A stretch of DNA of 64,000 nt. Origin: Rhizobium aethiopicum. Its GTDB lineage: Bacteria; Pseudomonadota; Alphaproteobacteria; Rhizobiales; Rhizobiaceae. The position numbers and the translations under genes were made by a program. The notes beneath the pieces are model-generated. The model was not told where the DNA came from. It worked only from the letters and a program-made list of their open reading frames with translations, and made no database searches. Below are positions 37,251 through 45,743 of the stretch, one piece after another (within the stretch, counting starts at the first letter, position 1; the number at the start of each line of letters is the position of its first letter). The stretch covers positions 1 through 64,000 of the forward strand of contig NZ_JACIFV010000007.1 of assembly GCF_014197535.1 (NCBI RefSeq). The letters run 5' to 3'.

Positions 37251-37583
37251 ATGCATGAGATCAATCCGGCAATGCAGGAATGCATCGACAATTGCCTGCG
37301 CTGCTATAGCGTTTGTCTTCGCACGGCCATGAGCCACTGCCTCGAGGCAGGTGGAAAACATACCGAACCCGCGCATTTCAGATTGATGATGGCCTGCGCC
37401 GAAATCTGCCGCACCTCAGCGCATTTCATGCTGATCGGCACGGATCACCACAAACATACCTGCCGTGAATGTGCCGAGATCTGCACGGAATGCGCGGCCG
37501 ACTGCGAAAGAGTGGGCAATATGCAGGAATGTGTGGATGCGTGCCGAAGCTGCGCAGAAAGCTGCCGGGAGATGGCGGCCTAG
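37251..37583 (+). CDS. Four-helix-bundle Cys-rich copper-binding protein (Csp-like, DUF326)
   Basis: 110 residues containing 16 cysteines, arranged in helical repeats: C11-x3-C15-x2-C18-x3-C22, then C71-x2-C74-x3-C78-x2-C81-x3-C85 and C94-x3-C98-x2-C101-x3-C105. This pattern is that of cytosolic copper storage proteins (Csp3/DUF326), whose bundle holds many Cu(I) ions inside. There is no signal peptide, so it is predicted cytoplasmic. GGAGGAGGAAGAGC gives a very strong ribosome site at the ATG 37251. It may protect against copper or serve as a metal store during stress. Confidence 0.88.
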   Translation: MHEINPAMQECIDNCLRCYSVCLRTAMSHCLEAGGKHTEPAHFRLMMACAEICRTSAHFMLIGTDHHKHTCRECAEICTECAADCERVGNMQECVDACRSCAESCREMAA

Positions 37584-37651
37584 GGCGCGATCGTTCAGGC
37601 GGGCCGGAGCCAAACGCGAGCTGGAAGGTCAGGTCGAAACTGGAGAAGATC

Positions 37652-37978
37652 ATGGCCATGGACAAACACGAGCAGATACGGCGGCGCGCCTATGAAATCT
37701 GGGAAGCCGAAGGCCGCCCTGAAGGTTCGGACCTGCGTCATTGGATGCAAGCTTGCGACGAGCTGGCTGGCGAAGACGAGCATGAGACGCTGCAAGACCT
37801 GCTGGACCAAGACGACAGAGATGATGCGGCCTTGCTTCAAGGAGCCGGGGAAAGCGGTGATCTCGATCCGCCGCGAGCCGGCCTTGGTCAAGTTGCCGGC
37901 GCGACGACGCCCGATATCGAGATAACAACGGGAGAGAAGCCTTCCCGGCGAAAAATCAGAAGGACCGAAGGACCGTAA
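37652..37978 (+). CDS. DUF2934-domain protein
   Basis: 108 residues. The N terminus EQIRRRAYEIWEAEGRPEG followed by the DLRHW motif is the DUF2934 signature (about 6-33); the rest is acidic, then basic and low complexity. The ATG at 37652 follows GGAGAAGATC. DUF2934 proteins are small and abundant in rhizobia, with no confirmed function. It lies between the copper-storage-like gene and an HD-domain gene on the same strand, five bases before the latter. Confidence 0.82.
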   Translation: MAMDKHEQIRRRAYEIWEAEGRPEGSDLRHWMQACDELAGEDEHETLQDLLDQDDRDDAALLQGAGESGDLDPPRAGLGQVAGATTPDIEITTGEKPSRRKIRRTEGP

Positions 37979-37983
37979 CCGCC

Positions 37984-38403
37984 ATGCAGCATCTCGACCA
38001 TGCCATGCAAATCGCCTTAGAGGCGCATGAAGGGCAGGTGGACAAGACCGGCCGGCCATTTTTCGAGCATTGCCAGCGGATCGCGCTTCTCGTGTCGGGC
38101 GACGAGGCGCGAACGGTCGCCTATCTTCACGACGTCGCCGAAAAAGGCAGCGGCTGGACGCTCGACAGGTTAAGGGAGGAAGGCTTCCCGTCGGCGATCA
38201 TCTCTGCGGTGGATGCCTTGACGCGGCGGCCCGAGGAGCCTGATGACGAATTCGTCAGACGCGCCGCATCGAATCCGCTGGCCCTGCCAGTCAAACAAGC
38301 CGACCTTGAAGACAATCTCCGACAGGCCGAACAAGCCGGCAAGAAAACCGAAAAATACCAGCGCGGTCTGGATCTCCTGCGCGACATCCGGAACGAAGGC
38401 TAG
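37984..38403 (+). CDS. Small HD-domain phosphohydrolase
   Basis: 139 residues. Metal-binding HD signature: His29 in FFEHCQR, then His49-Asp50 in LHDVAEKG. It resembles the stand-alone HD domains related to the (p)ppGpp hydrolase half of RelA/SpoT. The equivalent of the distal Asp is in QADLEDNLRQA. It may hydrolyse a nucleotide signal, but the ligand is not known. It starts five bases after the DUF2934 gene, so they are probably co-translated. Confidence 0.85.
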   Translation: MQHLDHAMQIALEAHEGQVDKTGRPFFEHCQRIALLVSGDEARTVAYLHDVAEKGSGWTLDRLREEGFPSAIISAVDALTRRPEEPDDEFVRRAASNPLALPVKQADLEDNLRQAEQAGKKTEKYQRGLDLLRDIRNEG

Positions 38404-38578
38404 GTCTGTTCGGGCGGCGCCGGCGAAATCTCGAAGAATGTCCTGCCGCGGGTCCTCTGGCATCACCTGATATTTTTCCGCATCGCCTGCAACCATTCTT
38501 CAACCATAGAACGCGGAGCACCTTAATGCCGACCTGCGGTGAGGGGCGTGTTAACCGGTACGACTTATAGTCGCGTCC

Positions 38579-40969
38579 ATGTGGATGAACGGGGGAACGG
38601 TCGTGTCCGGCGAACTGCACACAATCTTGGCAATGGATGGCACGTTGGCAGGCCTGCAGGGTGTCGGCGACGCCCTTGAGCGACATGGTATCGTGCTGCG
38701 CGTTCACCTCGACCGAGCTGAGTTTCACGATTGCGCCGCCAAACGACCGCTGCCGGCGCTCATTCTGCTGGACGCCCTGTCGCCGGAAGGAGGTGGTCTC
38801 GAAGACTGCCGGCGTCTCAAGGCAAACCCCATAACGTGTGATATTCCGGTCATCATCCTGGTCTCGCCGGAGGACGAGGAGAGCCGCATCGGAGGGCTTG
38901 CCGCCGGTGCGGTCGATTGCGTTTCCAACCTTGTCTCCGCTGCCGAGCTCCTCGCCCGCATTAAGCGACATATCGAGCTCGGCGCAGCCCACGCGCGCCT
39001 GCAGCGGCGCAACGAGCAACTCGATACGGCGCTTGTCAGCATGGGACAAGGCGTCTGCCTGTTCGACGAGGCCGGCCGGCTGCTCCTTTCAAACAACCGT
39101 TATGCCGAAGTCTACGGACTTGATCCCTCCGTCATCCATCCGGGACAGTCACTCGAAGACATCCTCAACCTGAGACAGGGGGTCGGCGCCGTTCCCGCCA
39201 CCTCGACCTCGGAATATCTCGCCTGGGCCGAAGCGACCAATAGGGGCGATACGCCTCGGGATTGGACCAAGGAACTCAAGTCGGGCCAGATCATCCGCGG
39301 CTATCATCAGCGCACGTCGGACGGCGGCTGGGTATCGACCCACGAGGATATCACGCAGGCCTGGCAGGCTGAAAAGGCTCTTGCGAAGGCGCATGTCCAG
39401 GCAGAACGCGCCGAGCAGGAGGCGCGGGCGGCGCATGCACGTCTTCTGGCGGCTTTCGAAGTCGTCCCGGAAGGTCTCGTCTTGTTCGACGAGGAAGACC
39501 GCTTCGCCCTGTGGAACCAGAGATACGAGCAGCTTTACGCCGAAAGCGGCGATATGCTCGTGAAAGGCATGCGCTTCGAAGACCGCCTCCGTGCAGGCCT
39601 CGAACGCGGCCAATATCCGGAAGCGGTCGGGCGCGAGGAGGAATGGCTGGCGGAGAGGCTGTCCCATCATGCAAAGCCCACCAGCAAACACGAGCAGCGC
39701 CTCCCCGGAAACCGCTGGATACGGATCGAAGAACGCCGGATCTCCGAAGGCGGTAGCGTCGGCATACGTGTCGACATTACCGACCTCAAGATGCAGGAGG
39801 CGTCGTTCAGGTTGCTGTTCGAAGGCAACCCGATGCCGATGTGGGTTTACGATCATGAAACGTTGAGATTTCTCCACGTAAACCAGGCCGCCATCGATCA
39901 CTACGGTTATCGTCTGGAGCAATTCCTGACGATGCGACTATCCGACATCGAGGCGCAGGAATCCAATCCGCCGCAGGCCGTCGTTTTCGATCTCGAGGAT
40001 ACTGCTTCGTCCCGCTCTGCCCGGCATCTCAAGGGCGATGGCACGGCCATCGAGGTCACCGTCTATTCCACCTGCCTGAACTACAAGGACCAGGCGGCTT
40101 CGCTGATGGCTGTCGTCGACATCACCGAGGCCAAGCGCGCCGAAAAGGCTTTGCTGCAGCACCGTGACACGCTTGAAGAGATGGTGCGCTCCCGCACGGT
40201 CGAACTGGCGCGGCAGACAGAAGAGCTCGAACGAATGCTCGAACAGGAAAAGCAGATCAACGAGTTGCAGCGGCAGTTCGTTTCGATGGCATCGCATGAA
40301 TTCCGCACCCCGCTTGCAGTGATCGACGGCGCGGCGCAACGGCTCATTCGGCGCAAGGAGGCAGCGACGCCGGAGTTTCTTTGCGAAAAAGCCGATCAGA
40401 TCCGCAGCTCGGTTTCGCGCATGCTCGAACTGATGGAAAGTATCCTTGCTGCCGGGCGGTTGGACCACGGCAGGATCACCATCGTGCATAAGCCGTGCTC
40501 GATTGCCGAAATCATCGGAACTTGCAGCGCGCGTCAGGAAGGCATCCGGCGGTCCCATCGCTTTTTGCTCGATCTCGATCGACTTCCTTCGATCATTTAC
40601 GGCGATCATCCCGCTCTCGACCAGGTCTTCAGCAACCTCTTTTCGAATGCCGTGAAATATGCGCCGGATTCTCCAAACGTCCACGTCACAGGATGGCAGG
40701 AAGGAGAAAGTGTCTATGTCATCGTGCGCGACGAAGGCATCGGCATTGATGCCGATGATCTCCCGAAAATGTTCCAGCGTTATTTTCGCGCCAGGAGCTC
40801 CACAGGCATCGCCGGCACTGGCATCGGCCTTAATCTCGTCAAGCAGATTATCGAGCTTCACGGAGGATCAATAGAGGTGGCAAGCAGCCGCGGAAATGGC
40901 ACGACGTTTACACTTCGGATTCCGATCGGCGCGGAGATACCAGACCAATTGCGTGTCGCTGCCGGATAG
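38579..40969 (+). CDS. PAS-containing sensor histidine kinase with degenerate N-terminal receiver
   Basis: 796 residues, no membrane helices, so cytoplasmic. Order: receiver-like domain (about 10-135), three PAS-type modules (about 150-260, 290-400, 410-525), coiled coil (about 530-565), HisKA with His573 in MASHEFRTPL, and HATPase_c with DEGIGI and GTGIGLNLVK. The receiver keeps Asp65 (LILLDAL), but the N-terminal acidic pair is lost and the invariant Lys is replaced (VSNLVS near 117), so normal phosphorylation is doubtful. No response regulator is adjacent. A GTG at 38603 with GGGGGA upstream is a possible alternative start. Confidence 0.9.
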   Translation: MWMNGGTVVSGELHTILAMDGTLAGLQGVGDALERHGIVLRVHLDRAEFHDCAAKRPLPALILLDALSPEGGGLEDCRRLKANPITCDIPVIILVSPEDEESRIGGLAAGAVDCVSNLVSAAELLARIKRHIELGAAHARLQRRNEQLDTALVSMGQGVCLFDEAGRLLLSNNRYAEVYGLDPSVIHPGQSLEDILNLRQGVGAVPATSTSEYLAWAEATNRGDTPRDWTKELKSGQIIRGYHQRTSDGGWVSTHEDITQAWQAEKALAKAHVQAERAEQEARAAHARLLAAFEVVPEGLVLFDEEDRFALWNQRYEQLYAESGDMLVKGMRFEDRLRAGLERGQYPEAVGREEEWLAERLSHHAKPTSKHEQRLPGNRWIRIEERRISEGGSVGIRVDITDLKMQEASFRLLFEGNPMPMWVYDHETLRFLHVNQAAIDHYGYRLEQFLTMRLSDIEAQESNPPQAVVFDLEDTASSRSARHLKGDGTAIEVTVYSTCLNYKDQAASLMAVVDITEAKRAEKALLQHRDTLEEMVRSRTVELARQTEELERMLEQEKQINELQRQFVSMASHEFRTPLAVIDGAAQRLIRRKEAATPEFLCEKADQIRSSVSRMLELMESILAAGRLDHGRITIVHKPCSIAEIIGTCSARQEGIRRSHRFLLDLDRLPSIIYGDHPALDQVFSNLFSNAVKYAPDSPNVHVTGWQEGESVYVIVRDEGIGIDADDLPKMFQRYFRARSSTGIAGTGIGLNLVKQIIELHGGSIEVASSRGNGTTFTLRIPIGAEIPDQLRVAAG

Positions 40970-41032
40970 GCAGACAGCATCTTCTTCGTCGAGCCGTTGA
41001 GCCGCTCGGCACCGGGAGATGGGAGATTCAGA

Positions 41033-41542
41033 ATGATCGATCGCCAACCCTTCGATCTCAAGGCCTATGTGCGCGACATTGCGATGAGGCCATGCTTTAT
41101 CTGCGGCTTGATCGAGAATGATCCGGCTTGCTTTCATCATCGTATTTTCGAAGACGATGAGACGATTATCTTCCTGAGCAAATATCCGACATTGCCCGGT
41201 TATTGCCTTGTCTGCCCGAGGGAGCATAGGAAGGATTTGGCGCACGATATGTCGACAGATGAGTATCTTCGACTGCAGGAGAAGGTGCACCTTCTGTCTC
41301 GGGCGCTGAAAAGCATCTTCGACGCCGAGCGAATTTACGTGCTTTCGCTTGGTAGCCACCAGGCCAACAGCCACTTACATTTTCATGTCGTTCCTTTGCC
41401 TGCAGGCGTGCCCCTTGAGAAGCAGCAATATCATGCGTTGATGGCAGAGCATGGCGTTCTGCAGATACCCGATAGTGAGATGGCGGAACTGGCGCGGCGG
41501 ATTGCCGAAGCCTACCATAGCGTGCGGACTAATCGCGGTTAG
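41033..41542 (+). CDS. HIT-family protein
   Basis: 169 residues. The triad motif SHLHFHVVPLP gives His114, His116 and His118. A CFICG at 21-25 suggests a zinc-type cap seen in some HIT hydrolases. The family hydrolyses or transfers nucleotidyl groups from dinucleotides such as AppppA, which accumulate in stress. The ATG at 41033 follows GGGAGA. It comes 63 bases after the sensor kinase on plus. Confidence 0.88.
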   Translation: MIDRQPFDLKAYVRDIAMRPCFICGLIENDPACFHHRIFEDDETIIFLSKYPTLPGYCLVCPREHRKDLAHDMSTDEYLRLQEKVHLLSRALKSIFDAERIYVLSLGSHQANSHLHFHVVPLPAGVPLEKQQYHALMAEHGVLQIPDSEMAELARRIAEAYHSVRTNRG

Positions 41543-41757
41543 GCGTCACGGGGCGACTGGCCCGAAGATGGTAATGGTTTCGCGGCGGCTCCGCCATCTT
41601 TCGCTCGGCCGTTGCCAGAAGCAGATCTCGCGTTTTCGCCAGGCGACTAGCTCGTACTGCCCATTGCGTCATGAGGAGGAGCGCGTCGCCCGGGTCGGAG
41701 TCGCTCCAGACGTTCGCCACCAAGCACGACGAGGTGATGCAGCGGCGGTATTCGCAG

Positions 41758-43608
41758 CTACATCGAGAGAGTAAAGGCCGGCACAGATACGCCTTCCGCA
41801 CGGAAGTGCCGCTCCAGCTCACCGAGATCCGGCGGAGCCGGCGGGTTCTCGAGTGCCATCGTCCAATTTTCGTGAATGGGCAATGCTATCGCCGCAGTCA
41901 CAAGCAAGGTGCTACCCGGACCGATTTCGCCGCGCAGTTGCGGCAGCAGCGTTTTGGCGTGAATGAGGTTGGTATTCGGGATCGGAGTCATCGCATGGCC
42001 GGTTCTCAGATGAAGCGAGAGATCGACGATGGCGCTGACGTCTGTCTGGCCGTACCAGATAGCACGGCCTTGCTCATGCTCGGATCGGTCGGCGTTGAAA
42101 TCGGCGCGTTCGATCGCAAAGCCGCCCTCGATGGTGCTGAGCGCACGCGGCGTCGCGATGCGGTGGATGCGGATGTGCCAGGGGTTGGCGGGAAGCAGCC
42201 AGGTTTCGATGGTGACGTCGTTCCAGGGCCGCCAGCGCGAATAGAGCCGGTCGCCCGCAATCTGTGCCTCGTCCATGGTTTCGCGCATGCGGAAATGAAC
42301 GCCGTCGTCGGAGAGGCCGAGCATGCCGTCGAAGCTTGCGGCCGAAAAATTCCGGTCGTCGGCTTCGATGTTGAAGGCGTAGCGGGTGGAATAGGCGAAT
42401 TTCGAATATTTCTCGTTTGCGTCGCGCATCTTGTCGTGCTGCTGACCGGAAGAGAGCACGACCACATTTCCCGGCGTGTGCATGGCGACCATGCCGGCCG
42501 GCTTCAACGCTATCGGCGCGGGGAATTCCGGCTGCGACGTCTCTTCGGCCGTCCAGAACGGATGATCCTGGGGAAGGGCGAGCGGCAGGAAGAATTTCAG
42601 CGCCCAATAGGGCGAGCCGGGAGAGTTGTAGCTCTCGCTCATCAAGAGGTTCGGATAGCCATAGCCGATCGAGAGCACGCCGTCGCGATCGGCGATCGGC
42701 ATCGCCGACCACCAGCGGATATGGCGCATGTAATAGCCCTTGATCTCCGCCCAAGGGAGGGCCGCCACCCCGGCGAAGGCGAGCGCGCCCCAGAAGCCGC
42801 CGGCGGCGAAGCGGTAGGTCTGGCTGCGGCCGAAGGCGAGTGCTGCGCCATCAGGGCCGAACCAGTGGCGGATATCCCCGGCGAAGATCTCGGCGCGATT
42901 GCGGAACCGGTTCTTTCGCGCCTCGTCGCCGCGCGCCAATACCGTGTAGATCAGGCCATAGAAATGCATGGCGAAGGGAATGTAGTGGTCGACCCGCCGC
43001 ACCGGCCCGTCACGATACCAGCCGTCGCCGAGGTCGAAGGCTTCCAGCTCGTCGAGATAGGCGACGGTTTTGCCGTGATCGAACGCCACGCCGACGCGCT
43101 CAAGTCCGAGATCAATCAGGACGCGGAAGAATTTCCAGTTGTTGTCGATGAATTCCAGTTCGCGCGCCGCAAGAAGATAGGCGGCGACGGTCCTTTTCTC
43201 GCCATCGCTCAGCGGTTCCCAGATGTGTTCGGGCACCAGCGCCAGCGCAAAACCGACGGCGGCGAGCTCGACCAGCCGCTGATTGCGGTCGGCCAGATCG
43301 CCCCAATATTCGGGATGCGCAGGATTGGTCCCATTCGCCAGTCCGCGCCGATAGAGGTTCCAATGCGGGAAGTGGCCGCCGCCCGCAGCGAGCGGAACGA
43401 TGCCCCAGAGCGGCCGTGCAAATCCTTCGAGATCTGCTGCCGCCCGGTCGAAAATCGCGCCGGTAGCGCTGAGGCGCACACGGGCGCCGCCTTCGGAGAA
43501 ATAGGGCAGAAGCGGTTTGAAGAGATCGATGACGGCCTTGCTCAGATCGTCGCGCGTCTTCAGCGGATTGCCGGAAAGCGGATTGGCCTTGGTGGGATCG
43601 TAGATCAT
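41758..43608 (-). CDS. DUF2264-domain protein of a uronide-utilisation operon
   Basis: 616 residues, cytoplasmic (no signal peptide). The N-terminal half has alpha/alpha-barrel-like repeats rich in Trp and Tyr (GGHFPHWNLYRRG, DGWYRDGPVRRVDHYIP); the C-terminal half is beta-rich. DUF2264 proteins accompany polysaccharide-lyase and unsaturated-uronyl-hydrolase genes and have a lyase/hydrolase-like barrel, but few are characterised. It is the last gene of the minus operon, 75 bases after the binding-protein stop, with a strong hairpin between them. A role in breaking an intracellular oligouronide is inferred. Confidence 0.85.
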   Translation of the reverse strand: MIYDPTKANPLSGNPLKTRDDLSKAVIDLFKPLLPYFSEGGARVRLSATGAIFDRAAADLEGFARPLWGIVPLAAGGGHFPHWNLYRRGLANGTNPAHPEYWGDLADRNQRLVELAAVGFALALVPEHIWEPLSDGEKRTVAAYLLAARELEFIDNNWKFFRVLIDLGLERVGVAFDHGKTVAYLDELEAFDLGDGWYRDGPVRRVDHYIPFAMHFYGLIYTVLARGDEARKNRFRNRAEIFAGDIRHWFGPDGAALAFGRSQTYRFAAGGFWGALAFAGVAALPWAEIKGYYMRHIRWWSAMPIADRDGVLSIGYGYPNLLMSESYNSPGSPYWALKFFLPLALPQDHPFWTAEETSQPEFPAPIALKPAGMVAMHTPGNVVVLSSGQQHDKMRDANEKYSKFAYSTRYAFNIEADDRNFSAASFDGMLGLSDDGVHFRMRETMDEAQIAGDRLYSRWRPWNDVTIETWLLPANPWHIRIHRIATPRALSTIEGGFAIERADFNADRSEHEQGRAIWYGQTDVSAIVDLSLHLRTGHAMTPIPNTNLIHAKTLLPQLRGEIGPGSTLLVTAAIALPIHENWTMALENPPAPPDLGELERHFRAEGVSVPAFTLSM

Positions 43609-43635
43609 CGTCAGCTCGAATTTTTAAAACAGAAT

Positions 43636-43666
43636 CGGCCGCGGGCGAAATGCTCACCCGCGGCCG
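43636..43666 (-). terminator. Strong intercistronic hairpin after the sugar-binding protein
   Basis: CGGCCGCGGG (43636-43645) and CCCGCGGCCG (43657-43666), perfect 10-bp arms, 11-base loop, then ATTCTGTTTT on minus. It probably ends or attenuates most transcripts after the binding protein, leaving DUF2264 at lower expression. Confidence 0.75.
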
Positions 43667-43682
43667 CGATGTCGTATGGCGC

Positions 43683-44957
43683 TTACTTGATGGCCTTCAC
43701 GCCTTCGATCATTTCTTTCAAGCCGTCGTCGACAGAAGTGTTATCGGTCATGATCGCGTCGTGGGCGCGGTTGAGCACCACCTCGATCTTGGCGGCGTTC
43801 GGATTGACCGCCATCTCCAGGTAGGTCTTCGACGGTATCAGCGCTTCCTTGCTGGCTGCGTCCTCAGGAAAACCAGGCGTCGCTGCGATCTTTGCACTGA
43901 TGTCGGCGGTCTTGAGCGCGGGGAAGGTGCCTGTCGAGGCGATAACGGCTGCCCCTTCCGGGCCGGTGACGAACTTGATGAAGTCGAGCGCGGCTTCCTT
44001 GTGTTCGGAATTGGCATTGACCGCCAGGCCCGAGATCTGCGCAGCCGTCGTGCCGGCGGCGACGCCGTCCGGATGCGGGAACTTCACGATGCCCCAGTTC
44101 TTGCTCTTCGATTCACCCGATTTCACCTTGGTGATCTGGGTGCCGACGAACCAGGTTCCCATCGGCAGCATGCCAATCGTGCCGTTGAAGAAGAGCGCCG
44201 AATAATGCGTGTTCGACGTCTTCAGGAAGGAGTAGGACGGGATGGCGCCATCCTTCTGCAGGGCGAGCGCTCGCTCGTACCACGGCTTCAGAAAAGCGTA
44301 ATCGCCATCGACGAGCGTGTGTTTTCCGTCGAGGATGCCGGGCAGCTGGACGGTTGAGCGCCAGGTATGCAGAAGCGCGCCATAGGTCTTGTTGGTGCCC
44401 ATGCCGCCGGCAAGCTTCTCGGCCGTTGCGTCGAACTGCGCCCAGGTCATGTCATTGGTGGGGTAGGGAACGCTGGCCTTATCGAAAATGTCCTTGTTGT
44501 AATAGACGATCCAGAAGTCCGATCGGAACGGAATGGAATAGATCTTGCCGTCGATGGTCAGTTCCTCGATCAGGCCGCCATAGGGCGCCGGATCGATCTT
44601 CTGATCCTTCATGAAGCCGCTGAGATCGGCGATGTTGCCGGCGCGCACCAGGTTAGTGTAGCCGGGCACGTCCTTGACGGTAACGATGTCGATGTCCTTG
44701 GATCCGCCGGTCAGCTGCGTCGAGATCATCTGCTGGTAGTCCTGCGAGCCGAGGTCCATCGGCTCGAACTTCACATTGGGGTGCTTGGCCTGATAGGCCT
44801 CGATGAGCGGCTTGTAATAGGCTGTCTTGTCCCAGTCCCACAAAGCCCATTTCAGCGTTACGGCGTCTTGTGCAAGTGCGGCGCCGGCCGTTGTTGCGGC
44901 CAAGGTGAAGCCCGCCACGGCGAGTTTCACCGTCCTCCCGAATTTATCCAAATACAT
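43683..44957 (-). CDS. Extracellular sugar-binding protein (family 1)
   Basis: 424 residues of the ABC sugar-binding family SBP_bac_1. A Sec signal peptide ends near Ala29 (GAALAQD). DFWIVYYNKDIFDK is the family hinge segment and LPMGTWFVGTQ a ligand-side loop. GGAAGGAGAACAGAA precedes the ATG at 44957; the 20-codon longer frame is unlikely. It delivers an oligosaccharide, probably an unsaturated oligouronide judging by the enzymes encoded around it, to the MalFG-type permease. Confidence 0.92.
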   Translation of the reverse strand: MYLDKFGRTVKLAVAGFTLAATTAGAALAQDAVTLKWALWDWDKTAYYKPLIEAYQAKHPNVKFEPMDLGSQDYQQMISTQLTGGSKDIDIVTVKDVPGYTNLVRAGNIADLSGFMKDQKIDPAPYGGLIEELTIDGKIYSIPFRSDFWIVYYNKDIFDKASVPYPTNDMTWAQFDATAEKLAGGMGTNKTYGALLHTWRSTVQLPGILDGKHTLVDGDYAFLKPWYERALALQKDGAIPSYSFLKTSNTHYSALFFNGTIGMLPMGTWFVGTQITKVKSGESKSKNWGIVKFPHPDGVAAGTTAAQISGLAVNANSEHKEAALDFIKFVTGPEGAAVIASTGTFPALKTADISAKIAATPGFPEDAASKEALIPSKTYLEMAVNPNAAKIEVVLNRAHDAIMTDNTSVDDGLKEMIEGVKAIK

Positions 44958-44997
44958 TTCTGTTCTCCTTCCCTGGATCGTCTCTGGATCGATTGTT

Positions 44998-45723
44998 TTA
45001 TGATGCGTTTGGTGCATGCGGTTTGCGGTGCGGCTGCGGTGTCTCCGGCTGGTCCAGAACCATCACCGCCGCCCGATGAACGCCGAATGCGACGGCGAAC
45101 ATTCCGAGTGAAAAATTGAAGGTCGCCGGCATGAACACGGAAACCGGATAGAAGAGGATATGCGCCAGCCACAGGGCAGCGTTGAAGGCCAGTGCCATGA
45201 TCGCCGGAAGCGGACGGACGACGGAAGCGAGCGCGGCGAGACGAAGGAGCCGCAGAGCCGGCAGGTCGCGCATCACCATCAGCACGATGAAATGGCAGGC
45301 AGTGACCGCAAGGAAGGCGGTGGCGACAAGCGCCACGGCGAGCGGTGCGGCAAGAATCAAGTTGTCCCGCGCTCCGGTGCCATAGGTGAGGATCACATAG
45401 ATGCAGATCGCAAAGGCCCAGGCCAGCGCCAGACCCCAGGCGGTGGCGCGCCAGAAATAATGCAGGAACGCTTCCGTGAAATCCCTGAGGAGATAGGTGT
45501 TGCGATCCTCCACCAGAGCCACCGAAACCCGCGCCATGGCGGCGAGTGCCGCCGGCAGCGTCACGACGAGGAGCGAGGCCAAGAGGAACAGGATGTTGAG
45601 CTTGACCATCTCCCACCATTCGCGGGCGAGGGTCTCGATGAACAGGGCAAGGCCGGTCTTCGCAGGCGCATCCTTCGGAATGCCCGGCCCCTCCTTCGTC
45701 CACATGTCCCGCAGCCACTGCAT
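44998..45723 (-). CDS. DUF624 (YesL-like) membrane protein
   Basis: 241 residues with about five membrane helices; the WWEMVKLNILFLL (about 36-48) start of the first helix is the DUF624 signature. In Bacillus, yesL sits with the rhamnogalacturonan transporter and hydrolases; here it lies between the ATPase and the binding-protein genes. Its function is unknown, perhaps an accessory or assembly factor of the importer. It starts 20 bases after the ATPase stop. Confidence 0.87.
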   Translation of the reverse strand: MQWLRDMWTKEGPGIPKDAPAKTGLALFIETLAREWWEMVKLNILFLLASLLVVTLPAALAAMARVSVALVEDRNTYLLRDFTEAFLHYFWRATAWGLALAWAFAICIYVILTYGTGARDNLILAAPLAVALVATAFLAVTACHFIVLMVMRDLPALRLLRLAALASVVRPLPAIMALAFNAALWLAHILFYPVSVFMPATFNFSLGMFAVAFGVHRAAVMVLDQPETPQPHRKPHAPNAS

Positions 45724-45743
45724 CGCCGTCTCCCGCTGGCGCC

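Noticed and set aside
41543..41757. Possible small gene between the HIT and DUF2264 genes
   Set aside because: Short frames exist on both strands but none has a ribosome site together with a recognisable product.
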